Assembly (NCBI RefSeq): GCF_026000375.1 | Contig: NZ_AP026708.1 | Coordinates: 1,924,501 to 1,988,500, forward strand | DNA from: Pseudodesulfovibrio portus | GTDB taxonomy: Bacteria; Desulfobacterota; Desulfovibrionia; Desulfovibrionales; Desulfovibrionaceae | Direction: 5' to 3' | Length of the DNA: 64,000 bases | Notes under the pieces: model-generated | Told to the model about the DNA's origin: nothing | Database searches by the model: none | What the model saw: only the letters and a program-made list of their open reading frames with translations | Shown: positions 1 through 7,515 of the stretch, piece after piece | Layout: every line of letters starts with the position of its first letter | Position numbering within the stretch: position 1 is the first letter of the stretch | Made by a program: the position numbers and the translations under genes

Positions 1-622
1 GTCCCTGTTCTTCGAGTTGGGCCACCTGCCGCTGCCGCCGTACATCAAGCGCCCGGACCGGGAGGCCGACCAGGACCGCTACCAGACGACCTATGCCGAC
101 CAATCCAAGACCGGGTCCGTGGCCGCGCCCACTGCCGGGCTCCACTTCACGCCCGAGCTCCGCAGGGAAATCGCGGACAGGGGATTCGAATGGGCCGAGG
201 TCACGCTGTATGTGGGGTACGGCACCTTCAGCCCGGTACGCTGCCCAGACATCCGCGACCACCGGATGCACGCCGAATACATCGAGGTCCCGACCGCCAC
301 GGCCGAGGCCGTGCGCCGGGCCAAGGCCGAAGGAAGGCCGGTCATCGCCGTCGGCACCACCAGCGCCCGCACCCTGGAAGGCATGTTCCGCCAATGCGGA
401 GAGGTGTCGGAATTCAAGGGTGAAACAGACATTTTCATTTACCCCGGATATGCGTTCAATATCATCGACGGCATTTTGACAAACTTCCATTTGCCAGAAT
501 CGTCGCTCATCATTATGCTTTCGGCTCTTGCGGGAAGGGAAACCATGCTTTCCGCGTATGAATTCGCCTTGGAAAACGGCTTTCGCTTTTTCTCGTACGG
601 AGACGCGATGCTCGTCATATAG
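1..622 (+). CDS. queA: S-adenosylmethionine:tRNA ribosyltransferase-isomerase, C-terminal part
   Basis: Cytoplasmic enzyme that moves the ribosyl group of SAM onto preQ1 at tRNA wobble position 34 and isomerises it to epoxyqueuosine. The 5' end lies outside the window; the frame is open from base 2 to the TAG at 620-622 (about 206 codons of a protein usually near 345 aa). Family blocks visible are SVAAPTAGLHFTPEL, VTLYVGYGTFSPVR, AVGTTSARTLE and the C-terminal TNFHLPESSLIIMLSALAG. Only about 43 bp separate it from korD and no terminator is seen there, so read-through into the kor operon is possible. Identification is firm; only completeness is unknown. Confidence 0.96.
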   Translation, partial: SLFFELGHLPLPPYIKRPDREADQDRYQTTYADQSKTGSVAAPTAGLHFTPELRREIADRGFEWAEVTLYVGYGTFSPVRCPDIRDHRMHAEYIEVPTATAEAVRRAKAEGRPVIAVGTTSARTLEGMFRQCGEVSEFKGETDIFIYPGYAFNIIDGILTNFHLPESSLIIMLSALAGRETMLSAYEFALENGFRFFSYGDAMLVI

Positions 623-665
623 ATACGGTTAACCTTTTAAAACCACAACAGAACTGGAGTTATAT

Positions 666-899
666 ATGTCTCGAATCGAGGTCCAGGAAGATCGGTGCAA
701 GGGCTGTCTGCTCTGTACCACCGTCTGTCCCGTAGACATCATCGTCCAGTCGGACCGCTTCAACACAAGCGGCTACAAGGTCGTCGAGGTGCCTGAGGCG
801 GACGCGGACAAATGTACCGGATGCGCATCCTGCGCGCAGATCTGCCCGGACGTGGCGATCAAGGTTTACAGGACCCCCAAGGAAAAAGGGGGAAAGTAG
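666..899 (+). CDS. korD: 2-oxoacid:ferredoxin oxidoreductase, ferredoxin (delta) subunit
   Basis: A 77-aa bacterial-type ferredoxin carrying two [4Fe-4S] clusters, with ligands at Cys11/14/17/21 and Cys50/53/56/60 (patterns CKGCLLC and CTGCASC). It passes electrons from the TPP/alpha-beta catalytic core to the cytoplasmic ferredoxin pool. It is the first gene of a tightly packed delta-alpha-beta-gamma operon: korA begins one base after its stop. A GGAG about 9 bp upstream supports the ATG at 666. The same architecture is used by 2-oxoglutarate (Kor) and branched-chain 2-oxoacid (Vor) enzymes, and the sequence alone does not decide the substrate; Kor is my preference because sulfate reducers use it for 2-oxoglutarate synthesis. 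Confidence 0.9.
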   Translation: MSRIEVQEDRCKGCLLCTTVCPVDIIVQSDRFNTSGYKVVEVPEADADKCTGCASCAQICPDVAIKVYRTPKEKGGK

Positions 900-900
900 C

Positions 901-1971
901 ATGACCCAGAAAGCTGAACGAATTTTCGTCAAAGGCAACGAAGCCATCGCCCGCGGCGCCCTGGCCGCAAAGTGCAAGTGCTTCTTCGGCTACCCCATCA
1001 CCCCCCAGAACGACATCCCGGAGTTCATGTCCTCGGCCATCATCAAGGCGGGCGGCGACTTCGTGCAGGCCGAATCCGAGGTGGCTGCGGCCAACATGCT
1101 GCTCGGGGCCGGTGCCGCCGGTGTCCGCGCCATGACGTCCTCCTCCTCCCCGGGCATGTCCCTGAAGCAGGAAGCCATCTCCTACATGGCCGGTTCCGAA
1201 ATCCCGGCGGTCATCGTCAACATGAACCGCGGCGGACCGGGCCTCGGCGACATCGGCCCGGCCCAGGGCGACTATTACCAGTCCACCCGGGGCGGCGGCC
1301 ACGGCGACTACCGTCACTTCACCTTCGGACCCGGCACGGTTCAGGAAGCCTACGACCTGACCATCCGTGCATTCGACATCGCCTTTGAGCACCGGACCCC
1401 GGTCCTCATCCTCGGCGACGCCATCCTCGGCCAGATGAAGGAACCCATCGTTCCCTGGGAACCGGAAAACATCGACGAGGAAGCAGGACGCGACTGGTGC
1501 ATCAACGGCAAGACCGCCGACCGCGAAAAACGCCTCATCAAGTCCCTCTTCCTCCAGGAAGGCGAACTGGCCGGACAGAACAAGCACCTCCAGGCCAAGT
1601 ACCAGGCCTGGGAAGACTTGACCGAGTTCGAGGCCTTCGAGACCGAGGACGCCGATCTCGTCATCTGCGCCTACGGCTCCATCGGCCGCATCGCCAAGTC
1701 CGCAGTGCGCAAGTTCCGCAGTGAAGGCAAGAAGGTAGGCCTGTTCCGGCCCATCACCCTCTATCCCTTCCCCAGCAAGGAACTCAAGGCGCTGGCCGAT
1801 CAGGGCAAGCGTTTCCTGACCATCGAACACAACCTGGGCCAGATGCTCGACGACGTCCGCCTCGCCATCCGCACGGTGGCCGACTCGGACTTCTACGCCA
1901 TCTACCCCGGCAACCTGCCCACCCCGGACGAACTCGAGGAACCCATCCTCAACAGCCTGGAGGGTAAATAA
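901..1971 (+). CDS. korA: 2-oxoacid:ferredoxin oxidoreductase, alpha subunit
   Basis: A 356-aa alpha subunit (pyrimidine-binding and transketolase-C-like domains) of a four-subunit coenzyme-A-dependent 2-oxoacid:ferredoxin oxidoreductase (2-oxoglutarate or 3-methyl-2-oxobutanoate type). Diagnostic segments are GNEAIARGALAAKCKCFFGY near the N-terminus, YPITPQNDIPEFM, and SSSPGMSLKQEAISYMAGSE around residue 80. The C-terminal third carries the YGSIGR and FRPITLYPFP segments of the domain III fold. The stop codon directly abuts the start of korB. The enzyme reversibly decarboxylates 2-oxoacids to acyl-CoA with ferredoxin reduction, a central step in anaerobic carbon metabolism. Subunit assignment is firm; the exact substrate is inferred. 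Confidence 0.93.
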   Translation: MTQKAERIFVKGNEAIARGALAAKCKCFFGYPITPQNDIPEFMSSAIIKAGGDFVQAESEVAAANMLLGAGAAGVRAMTSSSSPGMSLKQEAISYMAGSEIPAVIVNMNRGGPGLGDIGPAQGDYYQSTRGGGHGDYRHFTFGPGTVQEAYDLTIRAFDIAFEHRTPVLILGDAILGQMKEPIVPWEPENIDEEAGRDWCINGKTADREKRLIKSLFLQEGELAGQNKHLQAKYQAWEDLTEFEAFETEDADLVICAYGSIGRIAKSAVRKFRSEGKKVGLFRPITLYPFPSKELKALADQGKRFLTIEHNLGQMLDDVRLAIRTVADSDFYAIYPGNLPTPDELEEPILNSLEGK

Positions 1972-2742
1972 ATGTCTGAAATGAATGAAAAGCTCGTATT
2001 CGATCGGCCCGAGTCCGTCATAGATCGGCCCACCCATTACTGCCCGGGCTGCCACCACGGCGTGGCCCACCGGCTCGTCGGCGAACTGCTTGACGAAATG
2101 GGCCTGGCCGAAAAGGTGCTCATGACCACCTCCATCGGGTGTTCCGTGTTCCTGTACAACTACCTGAACGTGGACGCCGTGGAAGCGCCGCACGGCCGCG
2201 CTCCGGCAGTGGCCACCGGCGTCAAGCGCGCCCGGCCCGACCACTTCGTCTTCACCTACCAGGGTGACGGCGACCTGGCCTCCATCGGCATGGCCGAGAT
2301 CATGCACGCCGCCAACCGGGGCGAGAAGATCTCCGTCATCTTCGTCAACAACACGGTCTACGGCATGACCGGCGGCCAGATGGCCCCGACCACGCTCATC
2401 GGCCAGGCCACGACCACCACTCCCGCAGGGCGCTGCCAGACCCATGAAGGCGCACCCATCCGCATGACCGAGATCATCGCCTCCCTGGGCGGCGTGGCCT
2501 ATGCCGCGCGCGGCTCCCTTGACTGCGTGAAGAACATCCGCAAGGCTAAGAAATACATCAAGAAGGCCTTCGAGTTCCAGGCCAACGGAACCGGCTTCGG
2601 CTTTGTCGAGCTGCTCTCCGCCTGCCCGACCAACTGGAAGATGACGCCGGTCAAGGCCAACGAACGCATCCAGAATGAGATGATCCCCTACTTCCCGCTC
2701 GGCGTGTACAAAGACGTGTCCGAGGAAGGAGGTATCTGCTAA
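1972..2742 (+). CDS. korB: 2-oxoacid:ferredoxin oxidoreductase, beta (TPP-binding) subunit
   Basis: A 256-aa thiamine-pyrophosphate subunit. The TPP signature is intact: GDGD at residues 98-101 and the paired Asn at 126-127 (FVNNTVYGMTGGQMAPTT), as in all Kor/Vor/Por beta chains. An N-terminal CPGC (residues 24-27) matches the HYCPGCHHG block. It starts directly after the korA stop and its TAA overlaps the ATG of korC by one base (TAATG), which points to translational coupling and equal stoichiometry. With korA it forms the catalytic core. Identification is firm; whether 2-oxoglutarate or branched-chain 2-oxoacids are the substrate is not decided here. Confidence 0.94.
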   Translation: MSEMNEKLVFDRPESVIDRPTHYCPGCHHGVAHRLVGELLDEMGLAEKVLMTTSIGCSVFLYNYLNVDAVEAPHGRAPAVATGVKRARPDHFVFTYQGDGDLASIGMAEIMHAANRGEKISVIFVNNTVYGMTGGQMAPTTLIGQATTTTPAGRCQTHEGAPIRMTEIIASLGGVAYAARGSLDCVKNIRKAKKYIKKAFEFQANGTGFGFVELLSACPTNWKMTPVKANERIQNEMIPYFPLGVYKDVSEEGGIC

Positions 2743-3284
2743 TGCGCTACATCGACACCATCATCGCCGGTTTCGGCGGCCAGGGCGTCATGCTCATCGG
2801 CAACCTGCTCGCCTACGCGGGCATGAAGGACGGCCTCAACGTCACCTACATCCCGGTCTACGGACCCGAGATGCGCGGCGGCACGGCCAACTGCACCGTG
2901 GTCCTGTCCGAAGACGACATCGGGTCCCCGATCATCCACCGGCCCGTGTCCCTCATCGCCATGAACCGGCCGTCGCTGGACAAATTCCAGCCGAGGGTCC
3001 AGGACAACGGCGTGCACATCATCAACTCGTCGCTCATCGACATGGAGCTGGCGGATACGGATCGCCTCAAGTGCTTCGCGGTCCCGTGCAACGAAATCGC
3101 GGACGAGCTGGGCAACACGCGCATGGCCAACATGGTCGCCATCGGCGCCTTTGTGCAGGCCACCGGAATCATCCCCCTGGACGCCGTCATCGGCTCCCTG
3201 GAAAACGTGATCTCCGCGCGCTACCACAAGCTCATCCCCGCCAACACGGAAGCCATCAAAGCCGGCGCGGAAGCCGTGGCCTAA
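2742..3284 (+). CDS. korC: 2-oxoacid:ferredoxin oxidoreductase, gamma subunit
   Basis: A 180-aa gamma subunit, the domain that completes the CoA-binding part of the complex. It opens with the typical IIAGFGGQGVMLIGNLLAYA glycine-rich block, followed by YGPEMRGGTANCTVVLS, both hallmark gamma-chain segments. It is the last gene of korDABC, coupled to korB by a one-base overlap, and is followed 20 bp later by a strong rho-independent terminator (3304-3343), so the operon ends here. Length is normal for the family. Confidence 0.93.
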   Translation: MRYIDTIIAGFGGQGVMLIGNLLAYAGMKDGLNVTYIPVYGPEMRGGTANCTVVLSEDDIGSPIIHRPVSLIAMNRPSLDKFQPRVQDNGVHIINSSLIDMELADTDRLKCFAVPCNEIADELGNTRMANMVAIGAFVQATGIIPLDAVIGSLENVISARYHKLIPANTEAIKAGAEAVA

Positions 3285-3303
3285 CCGGTTATACAGATTG
3301 TCG

Positions 3304-3343
3304 AAAGGCCCTGCCGGTAAGTTACCGGCAGGGCCTTTCTTTG
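3304..3343 (+). terminator. Rho-independent terminator of korDABC
   Basis: A perfect 17-bp inverted repeat (AAAGGCCCTGCCGGTAA at 3304-3320 and its complement at 3322-3338) with a 1-nt apparent loop, which in practice would open to a small loop, followed by a T-rich tract (TTTCTTTG). It sits 19 bp after the korC stop. Confidence 0.9.
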
Positions 3344-3345
3344 TT

Positions 3346-3430
3346 GCCTTCTGCGACCAGGGGGAACCCTTTGGGAAAGGGTTCCCCCTGGACCCTCCTC
3401 CGAAACTTTTTACGTCGCTTCGCGAAGTGC
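3346..3430 (+). repeat. Dispersed hairpin repeat, family A, copy 1
   Basis: Intergenic element with a perfect 16-bp hairpin (3357-3372 / 3376-3391, arm CCAGGGGGAACCCTTT), then GGACCCTCCTCC, a short AAACTTTTT stretch and a CGCTTCGCG inverted repeat. The same order of parts recurs at 23858, 24098, 29608, 31572, 33597, 59231 and 63094. No open frame is supported. It lies between the kor terminator and the thiM leader. Confidence 0.8.
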
Positions 3431-3568
3431 TGCAATAGGTACATATAGACCAGACATTAGTGCTATCGCCTCTGTGAGAATAGGCTTGTTCGGGGATGGC
3501 GTGTTAGGGTATGGATTTGATTGGGATATTTCATTTCGGAACCGATTCTCAGCATGAAGGGATGATAA

Positions 3569-4369
3569 ATGCAGAATATCGAGTATGTCCGGCAGGGATT
3601 GGAGAAGGTGCGATCGGGCAGTCCGTTGGTCCTTTCCGTGACCAATTACGTGGCCGCCAACCTCAACGCCAACGGGCTGTTGGCCGTGGGCGCGTCGCCC
3701 ATCATGACCCATCAGGCGGAGGAGATCGAAGACCTTGTGTCCATCGCCGGGGCCGTGGTCTGCAACATGGGCATCCCGGCGGGCACGCTGCCCGAGGCCC
3801 TGTACAGGGCGGGGGAGTGCGCCAACAGGCTGGGCAAGATTCTCGTCTTCGATCCCGTGGGAGCCGGGGCCTCGGAATACCGCAACAGGGTATGCCGAAA
3901 ACTGCTCTCCTGCGCATCGCCGGACATCATCCGGGGCAACGCCTCGGAGATCATCGCCCTGGCCGGGCAGAGCGGGGCCACCAGGGGCGTGGACAGCACC
4001 CACGGCTCACTGGAGGCGCGGGATGCGGCCACTGCCCTGGCGACGAAATACGGGTGCACCGTGTGCGTCAGCGGCGAGACCGATCTGGTCACGGACGGCA
4101 ACCGGGAAATACTCATCGTCAACGGGCACGAAATGATGCCGAGGATCACCGGGCTGGGCTGCACGGCATCGGCCCTGGCAGGGGCTTTTGCCGCAGTCAT
4201 GGACGACACTGTCGAGGCCGTCACGGCATGCATGGCCGTCCTTGGCATTGCGGGTGAACTCGCCGCCGAGACTGCTGCCGGACCCGCCTCCCTGCAGACC
4301 GGGATCATCGACACCTTGTTCACGTTGTCGGGAGAGGAGATCGCAGAGAGGGCCAGGATTTCATCCTAG
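3569..4369 (+). CDS. thiM: Hydroxyethylthiazole kinase
   Basis: A 266-aa ribokinase-fold enzyme that phosphorylates 4-methyl-5-(2-hydroxyethyl)thiazole, a thiamine salvage step. Visible family segments are SVTNYVAANLNANGLLAVGA with MTHQAEE (substrate pocket), LVFDPVGAGAS, PDIIRGNASEI and the C-terminal ITGLGCTASALAGAFAA, which carries the catalytic GLGC cysteine motif. An AAGGGA sequence 6-7 bp before the ATG at 3569 fixes the start. No thiD or thiE lies nearby and no TPP riboswitch motif is seen in the leader, so this is an isolated salvage gene. A bidirectional terminator separates it from the convergent DUF39 gene. Confidence 0.93.
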   Translation: MQNIEYVRQGLEKVRSGSPLVLSVTNYVAANLNANGLLAVGASPIMTHQAEEIEDLVSIAGAVVCNMGIPAGTLPEALYRAGECANRLGKILVFDPVGAGASEYRNRVCRKLLSCASPDIIRGNASEIIALAGQSGATRGVDSTHGSLEARDAATALATKYGCTVCVSGETDLVTDGNREILIVNGHEMMPRITGLGCTASALAGAFAAVMDDTVEAVTACMAVLGIAGELAAETAAGPASLQTGIIDTLFTLSGEEIAERARISS

Positions 4370-4417
4370 TAGGTGAAAACAGGACAATTCGTTCATCAGA
4401 TTAGGACAAATCACGAA

Positions 4418-4456
4418 AAAAGGCCTGCCGTCGTATTTCGGCAGGCCTTTTCATTT
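4418..4456. terminator. Bidirectional terminator between thiM and the DUF39 gene
   Basis: Perfect 13-bp inverted repeat (AAAAGGCCTGCCG at 4418-4430; complement at 4439-4451) with an 8-nt loop, an A-run on the left and a T-run on the right, so it can act on both converging transcripts. Confidence 0.88.
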
Positions 4457-4471
4457 TTCTGAATCAGACGG

Positions 4472-5641
4472 CTAGAAGCTCGGAATATCCTCCACTTTTT
4501 CGGTGAGCAGGAATTCGCCCTTTTCGATCCACTCCTTGAGGGTGTCGGCCACTTCCAGGGACATGGAGTAGCTGGTCACCGGCACGGTGGAGGTCTTCTT
4601 GCCGTTGACCGTGACCTCGCCGCTGCGCAGCTCCTCGAAGGAGGCGCGGGTCAACTCGCGGGGGATGCCGTTGGGGTAGTCGTAGCCGTAGTCCTTGACC
4701 GGCATGGTGATGTCCGCGTCGCTGACCCCGGTAAACCAGGCCATCTCCTCGTTCAGGATGGGAATGGGGATGCCCACGCCCACGGCCAGGGACGCGCCGT
4801 AGCCCACCAGGGACTGGCCGCGCACATAGCGGGGGTTCATCTTCTTGAAGTCGCCCTTGAGCATCAGGGTGCCGGACGGATTCTCGGGCAGGCCGCGCTC
4901 GTTGCGTTTCGGCTTCTGCACGTGCTGGGTGCCCTCGCCGATGACGTAGCCGATGCCGCCGCCCAGGAAGATGCGCGTGCCCATGCCGATGGTCCTGTAG
5001 AACGGATCATTGAACAACGGGGACAGCTGGCCTGCCGTGGCGAAATTCACGTTGGAGGAATTCGCCTTGAGCGGGCCCATGTACGTATAGATGGTGCGGC
5101 TGGTCAGGTTCACGGCCGCGTTGTAGTTCTGGTAGCAGTTGCGCGGGTTGAGCATGACCGCGTTGGGCAAATCCGCCAGGGTGACGTCCTTGTCCAGGTT
5201 CTTGCGCGGGTAGCAGTCCGTTCCGTAGGCCTCGGCCCGCAGGTGCACCGCCTTGCCGCGGAGCAAATCCTCCATGACATGCCCTCCGCCGTACGCAAAG
5301 CGTCCGGGGTGTACCTTGTTGAGGGGATCGTCCTCAGAAGGCTCTGTGGCCCCAAGGTAGGCGTCTACGGCGGCTATTCCGGAATAGCACGGGACGTTGT
5401 TCAGCCACAGCTTGGAAACCTTCATCACCGGAGGCTGCTGCCCGATGTTGAACAGGAGACCGGAGGAACACATGGGCGAGAACGTGCCCGTGGTGACCAC
5501 GTCGATCTCCCGGGCCGCCTTGACCTTGCCTTCCTTCCTGACGATGGCGACCATTTCCTCGGCATTGACCACAACGGCCTTGCCTTTGCGGATGCGCTCG
5601 TTGATCTCCTTGACCGTCTTGTTCACTTTGTATTCTGCCAT
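4472..5641 (-). CDS. DUF39 homocysteine biosynthesis protein (L-aspartate-semialdehyde sulfurtransferase type)
   Basis: A 389-aa protein of the DUF39/COG1900 family. In methanogens and sulfate reducers this family makes homocysteine from aspartate semialdehyde and a sulfur donor without O-acetylhomoserine (family knowledge). Segments typical of the family are TTGTFSPMCSSGLLFN, containing a conserved Cys, SKLWLNNVPCYSGIAAVDAY, and FLGGGIGYVIGEGTQH. The start at 5641 is chosen because GGAGG lies 5 bp upstream; an open frame extends further but has no ribosome site. Methanogen versions often have C-terminal CBS domains or a NIL/ferredoxin partner gene; neither is present beside this copy. It is transcribed convergently with thiM and divergently from dnaA. 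Confidence 0.87.
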   Translation of the reverse strand: MAEYKVNKTVKEINERIRKGKAVVVNAEEMVAIVRKEGKVKAAREIDVVTTGTFSPMCSSGLLFNIGQQPPVMKVSKLWLNNVPCYSGIAAVDAYLGATEPSEDDPLNKVHPGRFAYGGGHVMEDLLRGKAVHLRAEAYGTDCYPRKNLDKDVTLADLPNAVMLNPRNCYQNYNAAVNLTSRTIYTYMGPLKANSSNVNFATAGQLSPLFNDPFYRTIGMGTRIFLGGGIGYVIGEGTQHVQKPKRNERGLPENPSGTLMLKGDFKKMNPRYVRGQSLVGYGASLAVGVGIPIPILNEEMAWFTGVSDADITMPVKDYGYDYPNGIPRELTRASFEELRSGEVTVNGKKTSTVPVTSYSMSLEVADTLKEWIEKGEFLLTEKVEDIPSF

Positions 5642-6069
5642 TGTGCCTCCGGGTCCGGACTGGCGCGCCCGGTCCCTTGCTGAACTTTCTCGCGTGCGGA
5701 CTTCAACGGGCCCGGCAGGGCGCCCTGCCGAATCGCTTTCCGCGCGTCGAGTCCACCCCTTGTAATAGAAAAACCCGCGAAGGAAAACCAGGTTGTTTTT
5801 CCTCTTCCCGACCCCCCCATCAAAACCGCCGCCGCATAGGAAAAAAGACCCTGAAACCGCTGTTATCAACAAGGAGTGATTTTCGCGGAAAAGAACAACC
5901 AAAACCGGGCGTTTTTCCGTAAAAACCGGGCTAAAAAGCTTGGCTTGAGGTATATTATAAGGTATAGAACCTAAGGAATTTCGGGATATTTTTTAGACTT
6001 TAAAAAGTCCGTTTTTTCCCTAATATTTTCGAGTAATTGTAAACAACACATAAACAACATCGGCACAGC
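5642..6069. promoter_or_regulatory. Divergent intergenic region upstream of dnaA (promoters; possible DnaA-box-like site)
   Basis: 428 bp without a convincing gene. It grows AT-rich toward dnaA. A sigma70-like promoter facing dnaA is TTGGCT (5940-5945), 17-bp spacer, TATAGA (5963-5968). An inverted repeat GACTTT-AA-AAAGTC lies at 5996-6009, between this promoter and the dnaA start. One DnaA-box-like nonamer, TTATCAACA, is at 5863-5871 (one mismatch from TTATCCACA). A direct repeat of AAACCGGGC occurs near 5900-5930. Too few boxes are present to call an origin, although the dnaA-dnaN-gyrB-gyrA order is typical of oriC neighbourhoods. Confidence 0.5.
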
Positions 6070-7368
6070 GTGAAAGACTCCCTGCGGAAACACCTTCTCC
6101 AGACCAGCTCGGATGACGAACTCAAGCGGTGGTTCGACCCGTTGTATTTCGATTATTCGGAAGAAAACAAGCGTCTGACCGTTGGTTTTCCCCATACCTT
6201 TTTCGCCAAATGGTTCGAGGCTGAAATCCAGGACAAGTTCGAAGCGCAGCTGAACATGTTCCTCGGTTCCGGCTACCTGGTCAGCTACAGGGACGTGGAG
6301 AAGCCCGACAGGGCCACAGGGGTGCAGGTGGCCAACGTGGTCAAGCGCATCGATTTTCCTTTTGGCCAGGAGTTCACCTTCGAGACCTTTCTGATCAACA
6401 AGAAGAACTACTTCCCCATCGCCTCGGCCAAAGAGGTGGCCAAGCAGTCCGGGTCGCTTTTCAACCCGTTCATCATCTGCGGCCCGGGCGGCTCGGGCAA
6501 GACCCACCTGCTCCGGTCCGTTGCCAACGAGATTTCCAAGAAGCACGACTACTCCACCGTGTTCATGGGCTCCATGGACGAGCTCAACTCCCTGTACAAC
6601 ATCCGGTTCAAGGGCGACCGGTTCAAGGCGCGCAACTATCTGTTCGAATACCAGTTCCTGTTCATCGACGATTTCCACAAGATCAGGGAACATCCCCATT
6701 TCCAGCAGGAACTCGTCAATATTTTCAACCACTTCTACGACAACAAGAAACAGATGGTCCTGGCCTGCCGGGAAAAGGTGACCAGCTACGACTTCCTGGA
6801 CGAGGCCCTGCAATCCCGCCTGGGTTGGGGACTGATCGTCACCCTCAAGGAACCGGACCTGGAAATCCGGGTGGGGTACATCCAGCGCCAGGCCAAGGCC
6901 AAACGGCTCTCCCTGAACAAGGAACAGATTCTCACCCTGGCCCAGCGGTTCACGGATTTCCGCTATCTGCAGGGCATCCTGCTCAAACTTTTCGCCTTCA
7001 AGGAACTGGTCAAGCAGGACCTTTCCCAGAAGGACTTCGAGCACATCCTGGCCAACACCGAGGAAAAGACCACCGACGACCTGACGCCCAAGAAAATCCT
7101 CAACGTGGTCAGCGACCATTTCAGCGTCCACGTCAAGGACCTGATCGGCACCAAACGGCACCAGCACATAGCCCATGCCCGCCAGGTGGCCATGTTCCTC
7201 TGTCGCCAGATGTTGAACACTTCCTACCCTTCGCTGGGTCGGGCCTTTGGCGGAAAAGACCACTCAACGGTTCTGTATTCGGTTAAAAAAATCGAACAAT
7301 TACAGGAAGATGACTTCGAACTGAAACAACTGTTAAAAACGTTGAAGAATAAGTGTCGTATGTCGTGA
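6070..7368 (+). CDS. dnaA: Chromosomal replication initiator protein DnaA
   Basis: A 432-aa AAA+ initiator that binds DnaA boxes and melts oriC. The Walker A motif is GPGGSGKT (residues 138-145) and Walker B FLFIDD ends at residues 200-201. The arginine-finger region appears as DEALQSRLGWG. The DNA-binding domain IV signature GGKDHSTVLYSVKKI lies near residue 400, so it is a full initiator and not the short Hda paralogue. The start is GTG at 6070; no good Shine-Dalgarno is visible before it, which may mean weak translation or a different start. The linker domain II is short, giving a protein somewhat shorter than E. coli DnaA. dnaN follows 147 bp downstream across an AT-rich gap. Confidence 0.95.
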   Translation: MKDSLRKHLLQTSSDDELKRWFDPLYFDYSEENKRLTVGFPHTFFAKWFEAEIQDKFEAQLNMFLGSGYLVSYRDVEKPDRATGVQVANVVKRIDFPFGQEFTFETFLINKKNYFPIASAKEVAKQSGSLFNPFIICGPGGSGKTHLLRSVANEISKKHDYSTVFMGSMDELNSLYNIRFKGDRFKARNYLFEYQFLFIDDFHKIREHPHFQQELVNIFNHFYDNKKQMVLACREKVTSYDFLDEALQSRLGWGLIVTLKEPDLEIRVGYIQRQAKAKRLSLNKEQILTLAQRFTDFRYLQGILLKLFAFKELVKQDLSQKDFEHILANTEEKTTDDLTPKKILNVVSDHFSVHVKDLIGTKRHQHIAHARQVAMFLCRQMLNTSYPSLGRAFGGKDHSTVLYSVKKIEQLQEDDFELKQLLKTLKNKCRMS

Positions 7369-7515
7369 TCATAATGCGAAAACACGAAATTATGAAAAAA
7401 TGGTTCCGAAACAGACACAGTGCATGTTCTGAAAATATTCAAATAAAAAAGTAATTTGAATGAGTTTGGAACAAAGGAACCGAGGCAATAAATCTCAATC
7501 AAGGAGATATTTTTT

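Noticed and set aside
859-2445. Long minus-strand frame opposite korA/korB
   Set aside because: Antisense shadow of the kor genes, with no domain or ribosome site.
3410-3568. TPP riboswitch upstream of thiM
   Set aside because: None of the conserved CTGAGA or ACCTGA blocks of the TPP aptamer are present in the leader.
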